A stretch of 64,000 nt of DNA from JACVRW01 sp963821275 (GCA_963821275.1 CAWGDF010000001.1:1-64000); one strand, 5' to 3'. Shown: positions 1 to 9,156, counted from the stretch's first letter. A program made the numbers and translations. The notes: generated by a model not told the origin, from the sequence alone.

Positions 1-1
1 G

Positions 2-169
2 CAGGCGGCGCCCGCTGACCCTGGCCATGCCGACCGGCCGGCCGCGGCCGGCGGACTGACCCCCGAGGCGATGGAGGAGCTCAAGCAGTTGGGCGAGCTT
101 CACGAGCAGAACGTGCTTACGGACGAGGAGTTCGAGCGCGAGAAGGCAAGGCTGCTGGGTCAAAGCTGA
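2..169 (+). CDS. SHOCT-domain protein, C-terminal part
   Basis: Only the C-terminus lies in the window. After an Ala/Pro-rich linker the last ~32 residues (MEELKQLGELHEQNVLTDEE onward, ending RLLGQS) form a SHOCT domain: a short helical pair with the L-x-E-L-x-x-x-G/N-x-L-T-x-E-E-F-x-x-x-K pattern. SHOCT domains usually sit at the end of small membrane proteins and are thought to mediate oligomerisation. A second SHOCT protein is encoded at 8573-8968. The next gene starts 78 bases downstream on the same strand. The N-terminal partner domain is outside the window. Confidence 0.8.
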   Translation, partial: QAAPADPGHADRPAAAGGLTPEAMEELKQLGELHEQNVLTDEEFEREKARLLGQS

Positions 170-246
170 GCGACACCAGGCTCGTCGGCCGACCCCCAAC
201 GGGAGTCGGCCGCAACGCCAACCACGTGCATTCGGAGGAGCAACCC

Positions 247-555
247 ATGGCCGAAGTAAATACACCCGTCCTCGACACCCTCGTGACGATGAACGAAGGG
301 ATCCCGGAGCGCTCAGGCCTCGACGACGAGACCTTCATGCTGGTACGGATCGCCGCCTTGGCGTCCACCGGCGCTCCGCCGGCCTCCTATCTCGTGAACA
401 TCGACGCGGCGTCGGAGATCGGATTGAGCGTCGAGCAGGTTCAGGGTGTGCTGATCGCGATCGCCCCGGTGGTCGGGAGCGCCCGCGTCGCGAGCGCCGG
501 CAGCTCAATCGCGCAGGCCCTTGGCTTCGCCACCGCGGTCGCCGAGCGGCCGTAA
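247..555 (+). CDS. carboxymuconolactone-decarboxylase-like protein, Cys-less (102 aa)
   Basis: This small all-helical protein resembles the CMD/AhpD superfamily: the segment around LVRIAALASTGAPPASYLVN matches the 'vrlAalva.g.p..y..h...A...G.s..Ei' pattern, followed by a second helix pair (GLSVEQVQGVLIAIAPVVGSARV). Catalytically active AhpD members carry CxxC plus His; none of these is present, so peroxidase or decarboxylase activity is unlikely and the function is unknown. The ATG at 247 is chosen because TCGGAGGAGC lies just upstream; an in-frame ATG at 226 is less well placed. A paralogue is at 13377-13733. The next gene follows after 27 bases, suggesting co-transcription. Confidence 0.75.
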   Translation: MAEVNTPVLDTLVTMNEGIPERSGLDDETFMLVRIAALASTGAPPASYLVNIDAASEIGLSVEQVQGVLIAIAPVVGSARVASAGSSIAQALGFATAVAERP

Positions 556-582
556 TCGGACGTACAGAGAAAGGAGCGAAAG

Positions 583-966
583 ATGAGAGGTGCCGGACGG
601 GTCCTGTTCGCAGCGATCGTGCTCTTGATTGTGGGCACGCTCAACATCATTTACGGGATCGGAGCGCTGGACAGTGCGAACATCTTCGTGAACGACCAGA
701 GGTTCATTTTCACCAACCTCAACACCCTCGGATGGGTGCTGATCATCCTCGGCGTAATCCAACTGACCGGAGGCTTCTCGCTCTTTGCCGGCAACACATA
801 CGGGCGGGTCATCGGGATCATCGCCGGCAGCCTGGGCGCGATCGCGAACCTGCTGGCGATCGGAGGCGCCTACCCGTGGTGGTCGCTTGCCATCTCCGCT
901 CTCTGCGTGTGGGTCGTTTACGGTCTCGTCGTCTACAGCGATGAGGGACGTGTCGCTGGGGCGTGA
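583..966 (+). CDS. small four-helix membrane protein (DUF7144-like)
   Basis: The protein has 127 residues and four hydrophobic segments (about residues 7-27, 46-66, 74-94 and 99-117). Short loops separate them, and the first extracytoplasmic loop carries the LDSANIFVNDQRFIFTNLNT stretch typical of a widespread actinobacterial membrane family (DUF7144 type). An AAAGGAGCG ribosome-binding site precedes the ATG. It follows the CMD-like gene by 27 bases and probably shares its transcript. No catalytic motif is visible; the role is unknown. Confidence 0.75.
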   Translation: MRGAGRVLFAAIVLLIVGTLNIIYGIGALDSANIFVNDQRFIFTNLNTLGWVLIILGVIQLTGGFSLFAGNTYGRVIGIIAGSLGAIANLLAIGGAYPWWSLAISALCVWVVYGLVVYSDEGRVAGA

Positions 967-1195
967 CCTTCGATCGTAAGCCCCTGTCCCGGCCGGGCTC
1001 TCGCGGCCAATGGAGGGCGGAATCCGCCGTGCGTGACGCCAGCGGCTCCGCGACCCGGTGTCGTTGGTCGAGCGCGTTGCCGGTCGGTACAGCTGCGGGA
1101 CGTCTGCTTCTTCTCGGGACTTCAGAGCGACCTGCTGCGCCACAGACGCATTCTGCCCTCGACGGCAAGAGAGGCTGGACCCTGCAGCACCCATC

Positions 1196-2471
1196 TCAGA
1201 TCACCTGGTGCCGCGGGCGGCCCATCCGCGCCGTCGCCCAGTCGGTGAGCACCCCCACACGCCGGCCGACGCCGCCGCCGAGGTAGTAGAGGTGGACGCC
1301 GAGGTAGGTGGCGAACGCCGGGCGACCGGAGAGCTCGAGCCCCCTCACCTCGCAGACCGCCTTGCCCCGCCCGACGACCGCGAGCGCGCCCTTGTCGAAG
1401 TAGCGAAACGGCGTGGAGGGCCCCGGCTGACCGTTGCAGATCGCTTCGGCCACGTGACGCGCCTGCTGGATGGCGACGGTCGCCAGCCCCGGCAACGGCC
1501 TGGCCCCGGGTCCCGCCAGGCTCGTCATGTCGCCGATCGCCGAGATCTCGGGGTGCCGGGGCAGTGTCAGGTCGGGCCTTACCTCGATGCGCCCCGCCCG
1601 ATCCGTGCTCGCCCCCGTGGCTTTCGCGAGGGTCTCGCTGAAGCTCGCGGCGCGGACGCCGGCCACCCAGATCACGGTTCGGGCGGGGATCCGTTCGGTC
1701 GCCCCGCCGACGTCGATCGTGACGCCGTGCGAGTCGACCCGGGTGGCGCGGGCGCCCGCGCGCACCGTCACGCCGAGCTCGGCGAGGTATCTGGCCGCCT
1801 TGGCGGACAGCTTCTCGCTGAAGGCCGGGACCACGCGCTCGCCGGCGTCGAGCAGGATCACGCGCGCGCTGGCGGGGTCGATCCGCGCGAAGCTGCGCTT
1901 AGGCATGTGATGGGCGGCGATGGCGAGCGCCCCGGAGACCTCCACGCCGGTGGCTCCGCCGCCGACGACGGCAAACGTCAGCCACTCGTCCCGCGACCCC
2001 TGGTCGCGCGCTCGCTCCGCCTGCTCGAACGCGCCGTAGACGCGGCTGCGCAGCTCGAGGGCGTCGCCAAGCGTCTTCAGGCCGCACGAGACGATGCTGC
2101 CATTCGTCGTGGCCGAAGTAGGACGTCTGGGCGCCACAGGCGACGATCAGGCTGTCGTAGTCGAGAGGCTCGCCCCCGTCAAGGATCACCTGCCGCCGCT
2201 CGGCGTCCACGTCGGTGACCTCGGCCATCACGAACCTCGTGTTGGCGCTGCGCTTGAGCGCCGTCCGGAACGGGGCGGCGCACTCGCCCGTGGAGATGGC
2301 GCCCGCCGCGAGTTGGTAGAGCAGGGGCTGGAAGAGGTGGTGGTTCGTCCGATCGACCAGCGTCACGTCGACGTCGGCGCGCCGCAGCTTCTGAGCGGCG
2401 GCCAGACCACCGAAGCCGCCGCCGACGATGGCGATCCGGCGCCGCTCGCTGCCGGCCGTCTCAATCTGCAC
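1196..2471 (-). pseudogene. type II NADH dehydrogenase (NDH-2), single frameshift
   Basis: The two halves of a ~425-residue FAD-dependent NADH:quinone oxidoreductase lie in different frames. The N-terminal half has the FAD-binding motif IAIVGGGFGGLAAAQKLRR, NHHLFQPLLYQLAAG and VACGAQTSYFGHDEW. The C-terminal half has the NADH-binding VVGGGATGVEVSGALA and the second FAD contact region ISAIGDMTS. The frame changes near 2090-2105, between GHDEW and the LKTLGDALELR helix that normally follows directly. The GTG at 2471 is preferred because AAGGAG lies upstream of it; a TTG at 2504 is also in frame. It sits downstream of the MFS gene on the same strand. Because everything else is intact, a sequencing or assembly indel is as likely as real decay. 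Confidence 0.85.
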
Positions 2472-2534
2472 GAGCGGGCTCTCCTTGGCCCTGCCGGACC
2501 CCAAGGCGCTCGAGCACGGAGTCCCCGTGGTACA

Positions 2535-4172
2535 TCATCCCGACTTGACTGCCGTTGGCTCCGCTGTAGCGTCCGCACTTTCCGCGAGTGAGGTGGTCGG
2601 CAGACGCGCCGTGAACCACAGCGACAGCAGCGCTGCGAGCGCGACCGCGCCGAGCGACAGCCGCAGTGCGTCGAGCTGCGCGTCGCCGTAGTCGGCGGCG
2701 ACCGCGCGGGCCTGGTCGGGCGTGAGCCCACCCTCGACGGCCGCCCGTTCGGCGGTCTCGACGGGCACGATGTCGATCCCCTGTTCGGCGTTCGCGACGA
2801 TCGTCTCGCGCGCGGCCGGCGGGATATCGGGGTTGTCGGTGATGCGCTGGCTGAAGCCGGTCGCGAGCGACGCGATCAGCACCGCGCCGATGATCGCCGT
2901 GCCGAGCGAGGACCCGAGGTTCTGGGCGGTGCCCTGAAGCCCACCTGCCTCGCTGGTCTGCGTGGGCGCGACCGAGGACATGATCACGTTCCCCAGCTGC
3001 GAGGCGAGCAGGCCGGCACCCGCGCCGACGAGGGCGAGCGCGACCTTGAAGCCGGTCTCGTTGAGAGTCACGTCGAGCGTCGCGAGCATCACGACCGCGC
3101 CGACGCTGACCCCGACCAGCCCGAACTGCGCGACCGTGCGCGGCGACCGCCGCCCTGCGATCCGCGGGCCCAGCAGCGCGAAGACGAGCATCGCCACCGA
3201 CAGCGGCAGCAGCCGCTTGCCGGTCTCGAACGCGTCCAGGCCGAGCACGACCTGCAGGTAGACCGGGATGACAAAGAACGTGCCCATGAGGACGAGCTGC
3301 TGCCCGACCAGCGTCGAGAGCCCGGCTCGAAGTTGCGTGATGCCCAGCAGCGCCGTGTCGAGCAGCCGGTCGTGGCCCCGCTGGAAACGCCGCTGCTCCC
3401 ACGCGGCGAACGCCCAGAGCAAGGCGAGACCGGCGAGCACGATGAAGGGCACCGGCGAGAAGCCCAGCGGCGTGATCTCGGTGCCGCCGATCTCCGGCGG
3501 CGTCCGTGGCTGAACGAAGCCCCACACGCTGCTGCGCAGGATCGCGAACACGATCAGGCCCAGCCCGCTCGCCGAAAGAGCCACGCCCACGATGTCGAGC
3601 TGCGGACGCCGCTCGGATGCCGGAGCGCGGGCGATCTGCCCGCGGAGCAGCAGGATGGCGATCACGACCACGGTCTCGCCGGCGAACACATATCGCCACG
3701 TGAACTCCGTCGTCACCCAGCCGCCGATCAGCGGGCCCGCGGCGATCGCGATGGCGGATATCCCGCCGAGCAGTGCGTACGCCAGCGCGCGCTCGCGGCC
3801 GTCGTAGCTGGCCGCGGTGAGCGCCGCGATCCCCGGCACCACCAGCACGGCACCGAACCCCTCCACCCCCGACCAGCCGACCAGCAGCACCGCGAGGTTC
3901 GGGCTCAGCGCCGTCGTGAGCGACCCGACCCCGTAGATAGCAAGACCGATCGCGAAGGCGCGGTTGCGGCCCAGGATGTCGCCGAGCTTCGCGCCGAGGA
4001 GCATGAACGCCGCCATCACCAGCGTGTACAACGTGATCGCCGTCTGCACGCCCTGGATCGTCGTGTCGAGGTCGTCGACGATTTGCGAGATCGCGACGTT
4101 CATCACACTCGTGTCGAGCACCATCACGAACTGGGCCGACGCGAGGATGAGCATGGGGATCCACTTGCGCAC
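2535..4172 (-). CDS. DHA2-family MFS multidrug exporter (545 aa)
   Basis: This is an MFS transporter with 14 predicted membrane helices, of the EmrB/QacA (DHA2) drug:proton antiporter family. The start VRKWIPMLILASAQFVMVLD is the classic 'ilaaaqfmvvLDttivnvAlp' first helix with its motif D1. LGAKLGDILGRNRAF in loop 2-3 is motif A, and GPLIGGWVTTEFTWRYVF is motif C of helix 5. Translation starts at a GTG. The NDH-2 reading frame begins about 60 bases after this stop on the same strand, so the two probably form an operon. The substrate cannot be read from sequence. Confidence 0.9.
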   Translation of the reverse strand: MRKWIPMLILASAQFVMVLDTSVMNVAISQIVDDLDTTIQGVQTAITLYTLVMAAFMLLGAKLGDILGRNRAFAIGLAIYGVGSLTTALSPNLAVLLVGWSGVEGFGAVLVVPGIAALTAASYDGRERALAYALLGGISAIAIAAGPLIGGWVTTEFTWRYVFAGETVVVIAILLLRGQIARAPASERRPQLDIVGVALSASGLGLIVFAILRSSVWGFVQPRTPPEIGGTEITPLGFSPVPFIVLAGLALLWAFAAWEQRRFQRGHDRLLDTALLGITQLRAGLSTLVGQQLVLMGTFFVIPVYLQVVLGLDAFETGKRLLPLSVAMLVFALLGPRIAGRRSPRTVAQFGLVGVSVGAVVMLATLDVTLNETGFKVALALVGAGAGLLASQLGNVIMSSVAPTQTSEAGGLQGTAQNLGSSLGTAIIGAVLIASLATGFSQRITDNPDIPPAARETIVANAEQGIDIVPVETAERAAVEGGLTPDQARAVAADYGDAQLDALRLSLGAVALAALLSLWFTARLPTTSLAESADATAEPTAVKSG

Positions 4173-4312
4173 GGAGGACGGACCCTACGTCGGAGGCCAG
4201 CGCAGCGCCTCGTCCGTTGTGGGCGAAATTCCCATCAACTGACACGGCGCGGCCCGGTGATGCCGGGCCCTTAGGGATGCGAGAGCGAAAGCGGACACGG
4301 CGGGCGTGCCCG

Positions 4313-5674
4313 TCAGAGGGCGGGGGCCGGTGGCGCTGTGCCGGCGGCGTACTCCTGCATCGGAACGTCGCTGGCCGCCCACGCCCCCATCACCGGGTCG
4401 ATGATGCGCCAGGCCTCCTCGGCCTCGTCGCCGCGGATGAAAAGCATCGGGTTGCCCTGGAGCATCTCCTCGATCAGGTGGGCGTAGGCCGTGAATCGCG
4501 GCGGTGTCGAGCGGGCCTCGAGCTGGCAGTTCTCGGCGGTTTGCTCGGGACCGTTGAGCGTCGTGGCGACGCGTACGTACGGTTCTATGAGCCCGATCGT
4601 GAGTACGTTGGGCTCGACTCCGGGAAACCGGTCGGTCAGGTATTGGGGGAGCGGACGGAAATGGATGGCGATCTCGGCGGAGTCCGTCTCGAGGGCCTTG
4701 CCGGAGCGGAGCGTGAACGGGACGCCATCCCACCGCGAGCTGTTCAGGCCGAGGGTCAGGGAGGCGTAAGTCTCGGTCTCGCGGCTGGGGTCGACTCCAG
4801 GTTCGTCCACGTAGGCGGGCACCTGCCGTGAGCCGATCGTGCCGACGGTGTACCGGGCGCGGATCGTGTCGCTGCGCATTCGCTCCGCCGAGGGCGTGGC
4901 CACCGTCCGCAGCGCCTCGACGCGCACATCCCGGAAGGAGTCGGCGTCGGCTCTGGCCGGCTGCTCCATGAGGACCAGCGCCATGGCCTCCATGAGGTGG
5001 TTCTGCACCATGTCTTTCAGGGCACCGGCACCGTCGTAGTAGGAGGCCCGGCCCTCGAGGGTGAGGCTCTCGAGCCAGCTGATGTCCACGCGGTCGACGT
5101 GCGCCGCGTTGAGAATCGGCTCGAAGACGCGGTTGAGGAATCGCAGGACGATGACGCGGCGGACGAGCTCGCTGGAGAGGAAGTGGTCGATACGGAAGAT
5201 CGTGGGCGCCGGCAGCTGGATCCGGAGGATCTCGTTGAGGTGGTGTGCCGAGGCCAGGTCGGTGCCGAAGGGCTTCTCGATCGCCACCGCGTCCGCGGAG
5301 TCCAGCGTCGTCGCCGCGAGCGCCGGTAGCACCTTCGTCAGGAGGCTCGGTGGCAGCGCGAGGTACACCAGCGTGTCCGGATGATCGTCGCCGATCACGC
5401 GGCTGACGTCCTCCGGCCGGGTGACGTCGGCGGGCTGGAAGCTCAGCATGCTCACGACGCGATCGCGTGTGGCCGGCGTCACGTTCGCGTGCTCCCGCAG
5501 CTTGCCGGCGATGTGCTCGCGGAAGTCGTCGGTCGACCAGTCGGTGATGTCGGACCCGACCAGGGTCAACCCGGCTGGCAGCAGCTCTTCCTCGGCCAAC
5601 TGGGCGACCGCCGGCAGCAGCAGGCGGCTGGTCAGATCACCGGAAGCTCCGAACAAGACCATGCGCTCAATCAT
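4313..5674 (-). CDS. zwf: glucose-6-phosphate 1-dehydrogenase, variant
   Basis: Catalyses oxidation of glucose-6-phosphate to 6-phosphogluconolactone, the entry step of the oxidative pentose phosphate pathway. The Rossmann motif FGASGDLTSRLLLPAV, EKPFG, the substrate region RIDHFLSSELVRR and the DMVQNHLMEAMAL segment with the catalytic-base His are all present. At 453 residues it is shorter than most family members (about 480-510). In the usual RIDHYLGKE signature the Gly-Lys pair is replaced by Ser-Ser here, removing a phosphate-binding Lys. The ATG at 5674 overlaps the stop of the SMP-30 gene (ATGA), so the two are translationally coupled and the SMP-30 product may act on the lactone made here. 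Confidence 0.85.
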   Translation of the reverse strand: MIERMVLFGASGDLTSRLLLPAVAQLAEEELLPAGLTLVGSDITDWSTDDFREHIAGKLREHANVTPATRDRVVSMLSFQPADVTRPEDVSRVIGDDHPDTLVYLALPPSLLTKVLPALAATTLDSADAVAIEKPFGTDLASAHHLNEILRIQLPAPTIFRIDHFLSSELVRRVIVLRFLNRVFEPILNAAHVDRVDISWLESLTLEGRASYYDGAGALKDMVQNHLMEAMALVLMEQPARADADSFRDVRVEALRTVATPSAERMRSDTIRARYTVGTIGSRQVPAYVDEPGVDPSRETETYASLTLGLNSSRWDGVPFTLRSGKALETDSAEIAIHFRPLPQYLTDRFPGVEPNVLTIGLIEPYVRVATTLNGPEQTAENCQLEARSTPPRFTAYAHLIEEMLQGNPMLFIRGDEAEEAWRIIDPVMGAWAASDVPMQEYAAGTAPPAPAL

Positions 5675-6573
5675 GGTGTGACGCCTTTCTCTGCTCGTCG
5701 TGGGAGGTCTGTGTAGCGCGGCGAGGGCTGGGCCGTCACCCCGGGGCGGCAACGGAAGATCGCGCCCGCCAGCGGCTCGTCGGCGCGCCGCTCGGAGTCG
5801 GCCCATGACGTCGTGATGTAGAGGTCACCGCCGTCGCCGCCGCCGAAGACCACCGAGGTGGGATTCGACGTCGGCAGCTCGATGACGCCGTCGAGCGTGC
5901 CATCAGCGCGGTAACGGTGAACCGCCCCGGCTCGTCCCAGGGCGACCCACAGCATGCCTTCAACGTCGACGGTCATGCCGTCCGGCCAGAGCTGCTCCCG
6001 GCTGAGATCGAGGAGCCGCCGGCGACCGCTGAGGGCACCGGTCGCGCGGTCAAGGTCGAAGACGTCGACGACGCAGTGGGCCGTGTCGGCGAGGTAGAGC
6101 AGCCCCCGCGGCTCATCGAATGCGGGCCCGTTGGAGATCGTCAGGTCGTCTACCACACGGGTCACCCGGTCGCCGTCGACTCGGTACAACGCCGCGTTCC
6201 GGGGCCGCTTGTCGAAGGCCATCGTGCCGACCCAGACCCTTCCACGGCTATCGACCTTGGCGTCGTTGGCGCGGTTCTCGGGCCGGTCTTTCTCGATCGG
6301 GACGCGGAGGTCCAGCGTCCCTGTGCTGCGGTCGAGCACCGCCAGGCCCTCCGGGCTTGCGACCACCGGCTCGCCCGTCGCGCCGAGCACTACGCCACCC
6401 GGCTGCCCGATGGTGCTCCAGGAGCTGTGCTCAGAGGACTCCGGATACCAGCAATGCACCCGCTCTGCGGGGATATCCACCCACCACAGGCGAGCCGTCG
6501 CAGCGTCCCACAGCGGGCCCTCCGCGTGCTGCATCCGCACGCTCAGCGCGACCTCGACGGGGATGTCGCCCAT
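5671..6573 (-). CDS. SMP-30/gluconolactonase family protein (300 aa)
   Basis: This is a six-bladed beta-propeller of the SMP-30/gluconolactonase/LRE family, which hydrolyses sugar lactones using a divalent metal. The N-terminal AEGPLWD supplies the metal-binding Glu, ENRANDAKVDSRGRVWVGTM the Asn-Asp region, and LTISNGPAFD plus WPDGMTVDVEGMLWVA the remaining metal Asn and Asp positions. It is the first gene of a two-gene operon with zwf (4-base ATGA overlap). That context favours 6-phosphogluconolactone or a related lactone as substrate, although the classical 6-phosphogluconolactonases belong to other families. A copy of the shared upstream box lies about 200 bases 5' of the start. Confidence 0.85.
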   Translation of the reverse strand: MGDIPVEVALSVRMQHAEGPLWDAATARLWWVDIPAERVHCWYPESSEHSSWSTIGQPGGVVLGATGEPVVASPEGLAVLDRSTGTLDLRVPIEKDRPENRANDAKVDSRGRVWVGTMAFDKRPRNAALYRVDGDRVTRVVDDLTISNGPAFDEPRGLLYLADTAHCVVDVFDLDRATGALSGRRRLLDLSREQLWPDGMTVDVEGMLWVALGRAGAVHRYRADGTLDGVIELPTSNPTSVVFGGGDGGDLYITTSWADSERRADEPLAGAIFRCRPGVTAQPSPRYTDLPRRAEKGVTP

Positions 6574-7064
6574 GCCGCAGACCCCTAGTCAGACCTGGGC
6601 GAGCGCCCCCGAGCGCCGGACCGGTTCGTCCTCTTGGGTAGGTTGCCGGGACTCGAGTCGCGCGGACACTGCGTTCCTCCTTCGGGGCCGCCATAGTCGA
6701 GGGTCGCGTGGCCTTCGAGCAGCGTTGCGACGCTCGGACTGTAGCCGCAGCGTAGGGGTGCGCCCTCCGGTCCACCTCCTCCCGATGGCATGAATTCGAG
6801 CCTTCCGGGAACGGCAATCCGTCGCCACGGCGTGGCTGATGGCCCATGCCTTCAAACCGGGCATTTGGCACCCGCGTTGGACGGTGACCCAGCGGGCACG
6901 TCTGCCGCAACTGGGCGCCCGGTCTACCTCAGCTGGAACGAACGCCTGGTGCTCCAGCACTCCGGCCACTGCGCACGGTCATGCGGTCGCCGGCGCTATC
7001 TCGTGCCAGACTCCCGGAAGATCGGAGAACGCAACGACCGCAGAGCGGCTTCGCTCCCCACTAA
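6574..7064. other. divergent intergenic region, no gene seen
   Basis: This 490-base stretch separates the minus-strand SMP-30/zwf operon from the plus-strand SthA-like gene. Apart from the shared upstream box at 6774-6796 I see no convincing coding sequence, RNA gene or terminator. Short open frames here have no family resemblance and no good ribosome-binding site. Confidence 0.5.
6774..6796 (-). promoter_or_regulatory. shared upstream box, copy A (before SMP-30/zwf)
   Basis: Read on the minus strand this is AATTCATGCCATCGGGAGG. It matches four other boxes (9025, 10720, 13270, 13910) with consensus TTTCATGCCATC-n-GGG-n-GATG and points toward the SMP-30/zwf operon, with its edge about 200 bases from the start codon. 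This copy is the weakest at the 3' GATG part. Whether it is a promoter or an operator is not known. Confidence 0.5.
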
Positions 7065-8528
7065 ATGCCTTCTGGACGCACAAACGACCTCGATGTGATC
7101 GTGATCGGTGCCGGGCCAGCGGGCGTCGTCGCTGCGCTGCGCGCGGCGCGACTCGGAGCTCGAACGGCCCTCGTCACGCGCGATGAACTCGGGGGAATGG
7201 CCGCCAACGACGGGCCGGTGCCGGTGCGGACCTTGGCCCACGCAGCGCGCCTGATGCGAGAGGCAAGGCAACTCGGGCATTACGGGATCAGCGCCGGCGA
7301 GCCCACGCTCGACTATCGGCGTCTCCTCGCCCGCGTGCGCGAGGTGACCGGCGACGTGCGCGCGCACGCGCTCTTGCGCGACGAGCTCCAACAGACCGGC
7401 GTGACCCTCTACGAACACGCTGGAACCGTTCGCTTCGTCGAGCCGCAGGTGATCGAAAGCGCCGACGGACCGCGGCTGCGAGCCGCGAACGTCATCCTGT
7501 GCACCGGCGGCGCGTCGCGCAAGCTCCCAGTGCCAGGCTTCGAGCTGACCTGCACGCACAGCGACGCCTGGCGCCTCGAATCGGCCCCCGACTCGCTGCT
7601 GGTGATCGGCGCCGGTGCGACCGGGGTCCAGGTCGCCTCGATCTTCAACGCCTTCGGATCGCGGGTCACCCTGTTCGAGGCCGCCCCCCGCATCCTCATG
7701 AGCGAGGACGAGCAGGTGGCGGCAGCGATGAGCACGGCGCTGCAGGCCTCCGGGCTGCGGATCCTCGAGCATGCCGGAACGATCGAGCGCTTCGAGCCAT
7801 CTCCCGCCGGCGTGCGACTCGTCTATTCCGGGAGCGGTGCGCAGGCGCATGTCGACGCGACGCTCGCCGTCGTCGCGGTCGGCTGGGTCGCGGCCACCGA
7901 CGGCCTTGATCTCGCCGCCGCCGGGGTGGAGACCGATCAGCGCGGCTACATCAAGGTGGACTCCCAGCTTCGCACGACCGCTCCCGGCATCTACGCCGCC
8001 GGAGACGTCACCGGGCACCTGATGGTCGTCCACGAGGCCGCGCGCGAGGCCTACCTCGCCGCGACCAACGCAACCGTCGGACGCACCGACGTCCTTCCCG
8101 CGGAGGTCAGTCCGCTCGGCAGCTTCACCGACCCCGAATACGCCTCTGTCGGGCTCAGCGAGGCGGCCGCCCGGGAGACCCATGACGTCATCGTGGGGAC
8201 AGAGGGCTTCGACTCCATGCCGCGCCCGATCATCGACGGTCGCCCCACGGGGTTCTGCAAGCTCGTCGCCGACCGCGAGAACCACACGATCCTCGGCTGT
8301 CACATCGTGGGTGAGCGGGCCGTCGAACTCGCCCAACTGGCGGCGCTCGCGGTGGCGTCCGGCATGAAGGTCGAGCAGCTCGCCCTGGTTCCCTTCTCAT
8401 TTCCCACCTACGCCAACGCGCTCGGGCGCGCGGCGGTAAGGGCCGCGCGCCAGCTCGACTCTCGCTCGGGCGGGGCGGACGAGGAGATGGCGTGGGACGC
8501 CGGCGTCGCCGTGACCCTCGATGATTGA
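7065..8528 (+). CDS. SthA-like FAD/NAD(P) oxidoreductase without redox cysteines
   Basis: A 487-residue flavoprotein of the pyridine-nucleotide-disulfide reductase class I fold. It has an N-terminal FAD motif (VIVIGAGPAGVVAALRAARLG), an NAD(P) motif (LLVIGAGATGVQVASIFNAFG), the second FAD contact (GIYAAGDVTG) and a C-terminal dimerisation domain. The usual CxxxxC after the first helix is replaced by GGMAANDGPVPVRTL, and the catalytic HPT-x-x-E of disulfide reductases is replaced by FSFPTYANAL. The latter resembles FNYPTMAEA of soluble pyridine nucleotide transhydrogenase (SthA), so NADPH/NAD+ transhydrogenation or another non-disulfide reaction is more likely than lipoamide or mercuric reduction. 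It is divergent from the NADPH-producing zwf operon. Confidence 0.8.
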   Translation: MPSGRTNDLDVIVIGAGPAGVVAALRAARLGARTALVTRDELGGMAANDGPVPVRTLAHAARLMREARQLGHYGISAGEPTLDYRRLLARVREVTGDVRAHALLRDELQQTGVTLYEHAGTVRFVEPQVIESADGPRLRAANVILCTGGASRKLPVPGFELTCTHSDAWRLESAPDSLLVIGAGATGVQVASIFNAFGSRVTLFEAAPRILMSEDEQVAAAMSTALQASGLRILEHAGTIERFEPSPAGVRLVYSGSGAQAHVDATLAVVAVGWVAATDGLDLAAAGVETDQRGYIKVDSQLRTTAPGIYAAGDVTGHLMVVHEAAREAYLAATNATVGRTDVLPAEVSPLGSFTDPEYASVGLSEAAARETHDVIVGTEGFDSMPRPIIDGRPTGFCKLVADRENHTILGCHIVGERAVELAQLAALAVASGMKVEQLALVPFSFPTYANALGRAAVRAARQLDSRSGGADEEMAWDAGVAVTLDD

Positions 8529-8572
8529 GGCAGATGCTCCCGGCCGACCCGTTTACGCCACGATGTCGGTAG

Positions 8573-8968
8573 CTACGCCAGCGCTCTCTGCTTGATCTGC
8601 TCGAACTCGGTCTGACTGATCGCGCCGTTGTCGAGCAGCTCCTTCGCGTGCGCGATCTCGCTGCCGGGCCCGCCGTTGCCGGCCGTCTGGCGGACGTAGG
8701 CGTCGAACTCCGCCTTCTGAGCCTGGGCCTGCTGAACGTCACGTTGGCCCATCTCCTTGCCCTCGGCGATCAGGTAGACCAAGACGCCGAGCAACGGCAC
8801 GACGATCACGAACACGGACCAAAAGAACTTCGCCCAGCCGCCGATGTCGTCCCTGCGGAAGACGTCCGCGAAGACCTTGATCAGAAGCCAGAGCCAGACC
8901 ACGAAGCCGAAGAACACGAGCATCGTGCCGAGGATGTCGAGGAATGGGTAGTCAGCCGCAATCACCAT
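8573..8968 (-). CDS. PLDc_N-SHOCT small membrane protein (131 aa)
   Basis: After a short lead the protein has two membrane helices (FLDILGTMLVFFGFVVWLWL and WSVFVIVVPLLGVLVYLIAE) with the RRDDIGGWAKFFW linker typical of 'phospholipase D N-terminal' (PLDc_N) membrane anchors. A Gln-rich helix follows, then a C-terminal SHOCT domain (AKELLDNGAISQTEFEQIKQ). No nuclease or phospholipase domain is attached. The ATG at 8968 is chosen because AAAGGAACC precedes it; an in-frame upstream start would add 48 residues of non-conserved sequence. A shared upstream box lies about 57 bases upstream. It is related in its SHOCT part to the protein at the window start. Confidence 0.8.
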   Translation of the reverse strand: MVIAADYPFLDILGTMLVFFGFVVWLWLLIKVFADVFRRDDIGGWAKFFWSVFVIVVPLLGVLVYLIAEGKEMGQRDVQQAQAQKAEFDAYVRQTAGNGGPGSEIAHAKELLDNGAISQTEFEQIKQRALA

Positions 8969-9024
8969 CGGAGGTTCCTTTCTGTCGGAGGCGACGCGAT
9001 TGTCCCCAGGCCGCGTGGCGGGCG

Positions 9025-9046
9025 CATCCCCCAGATCGCATGATCC
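9025..9046 (-). promoter_or_regulatory. shared upstream box, copy E (before PLDc_N-SHOCT gene)
   Basis: The minus-strand reading GATCATGCGATCTGGGGGATG follows the consensus TTTCATGCCATC-n-GGG-n-GATG with two or three changes. It points toward the PLDc_N-SHOCT gene and ends about 57 bases before its start codon, consistent with a promoter or activator site. Confidence 0.55.
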
Positions 9047-9156
9047 GTGCACTTCAGAGTCGTCGAGGCTCCCCCGATGATCCAGGCTGACGTTACAACG
9101 GCGCGGCCCCATAGCTGGCCCGCGGCCGGCCGCGTCGAGGAGCTACTCGCGCGCCG

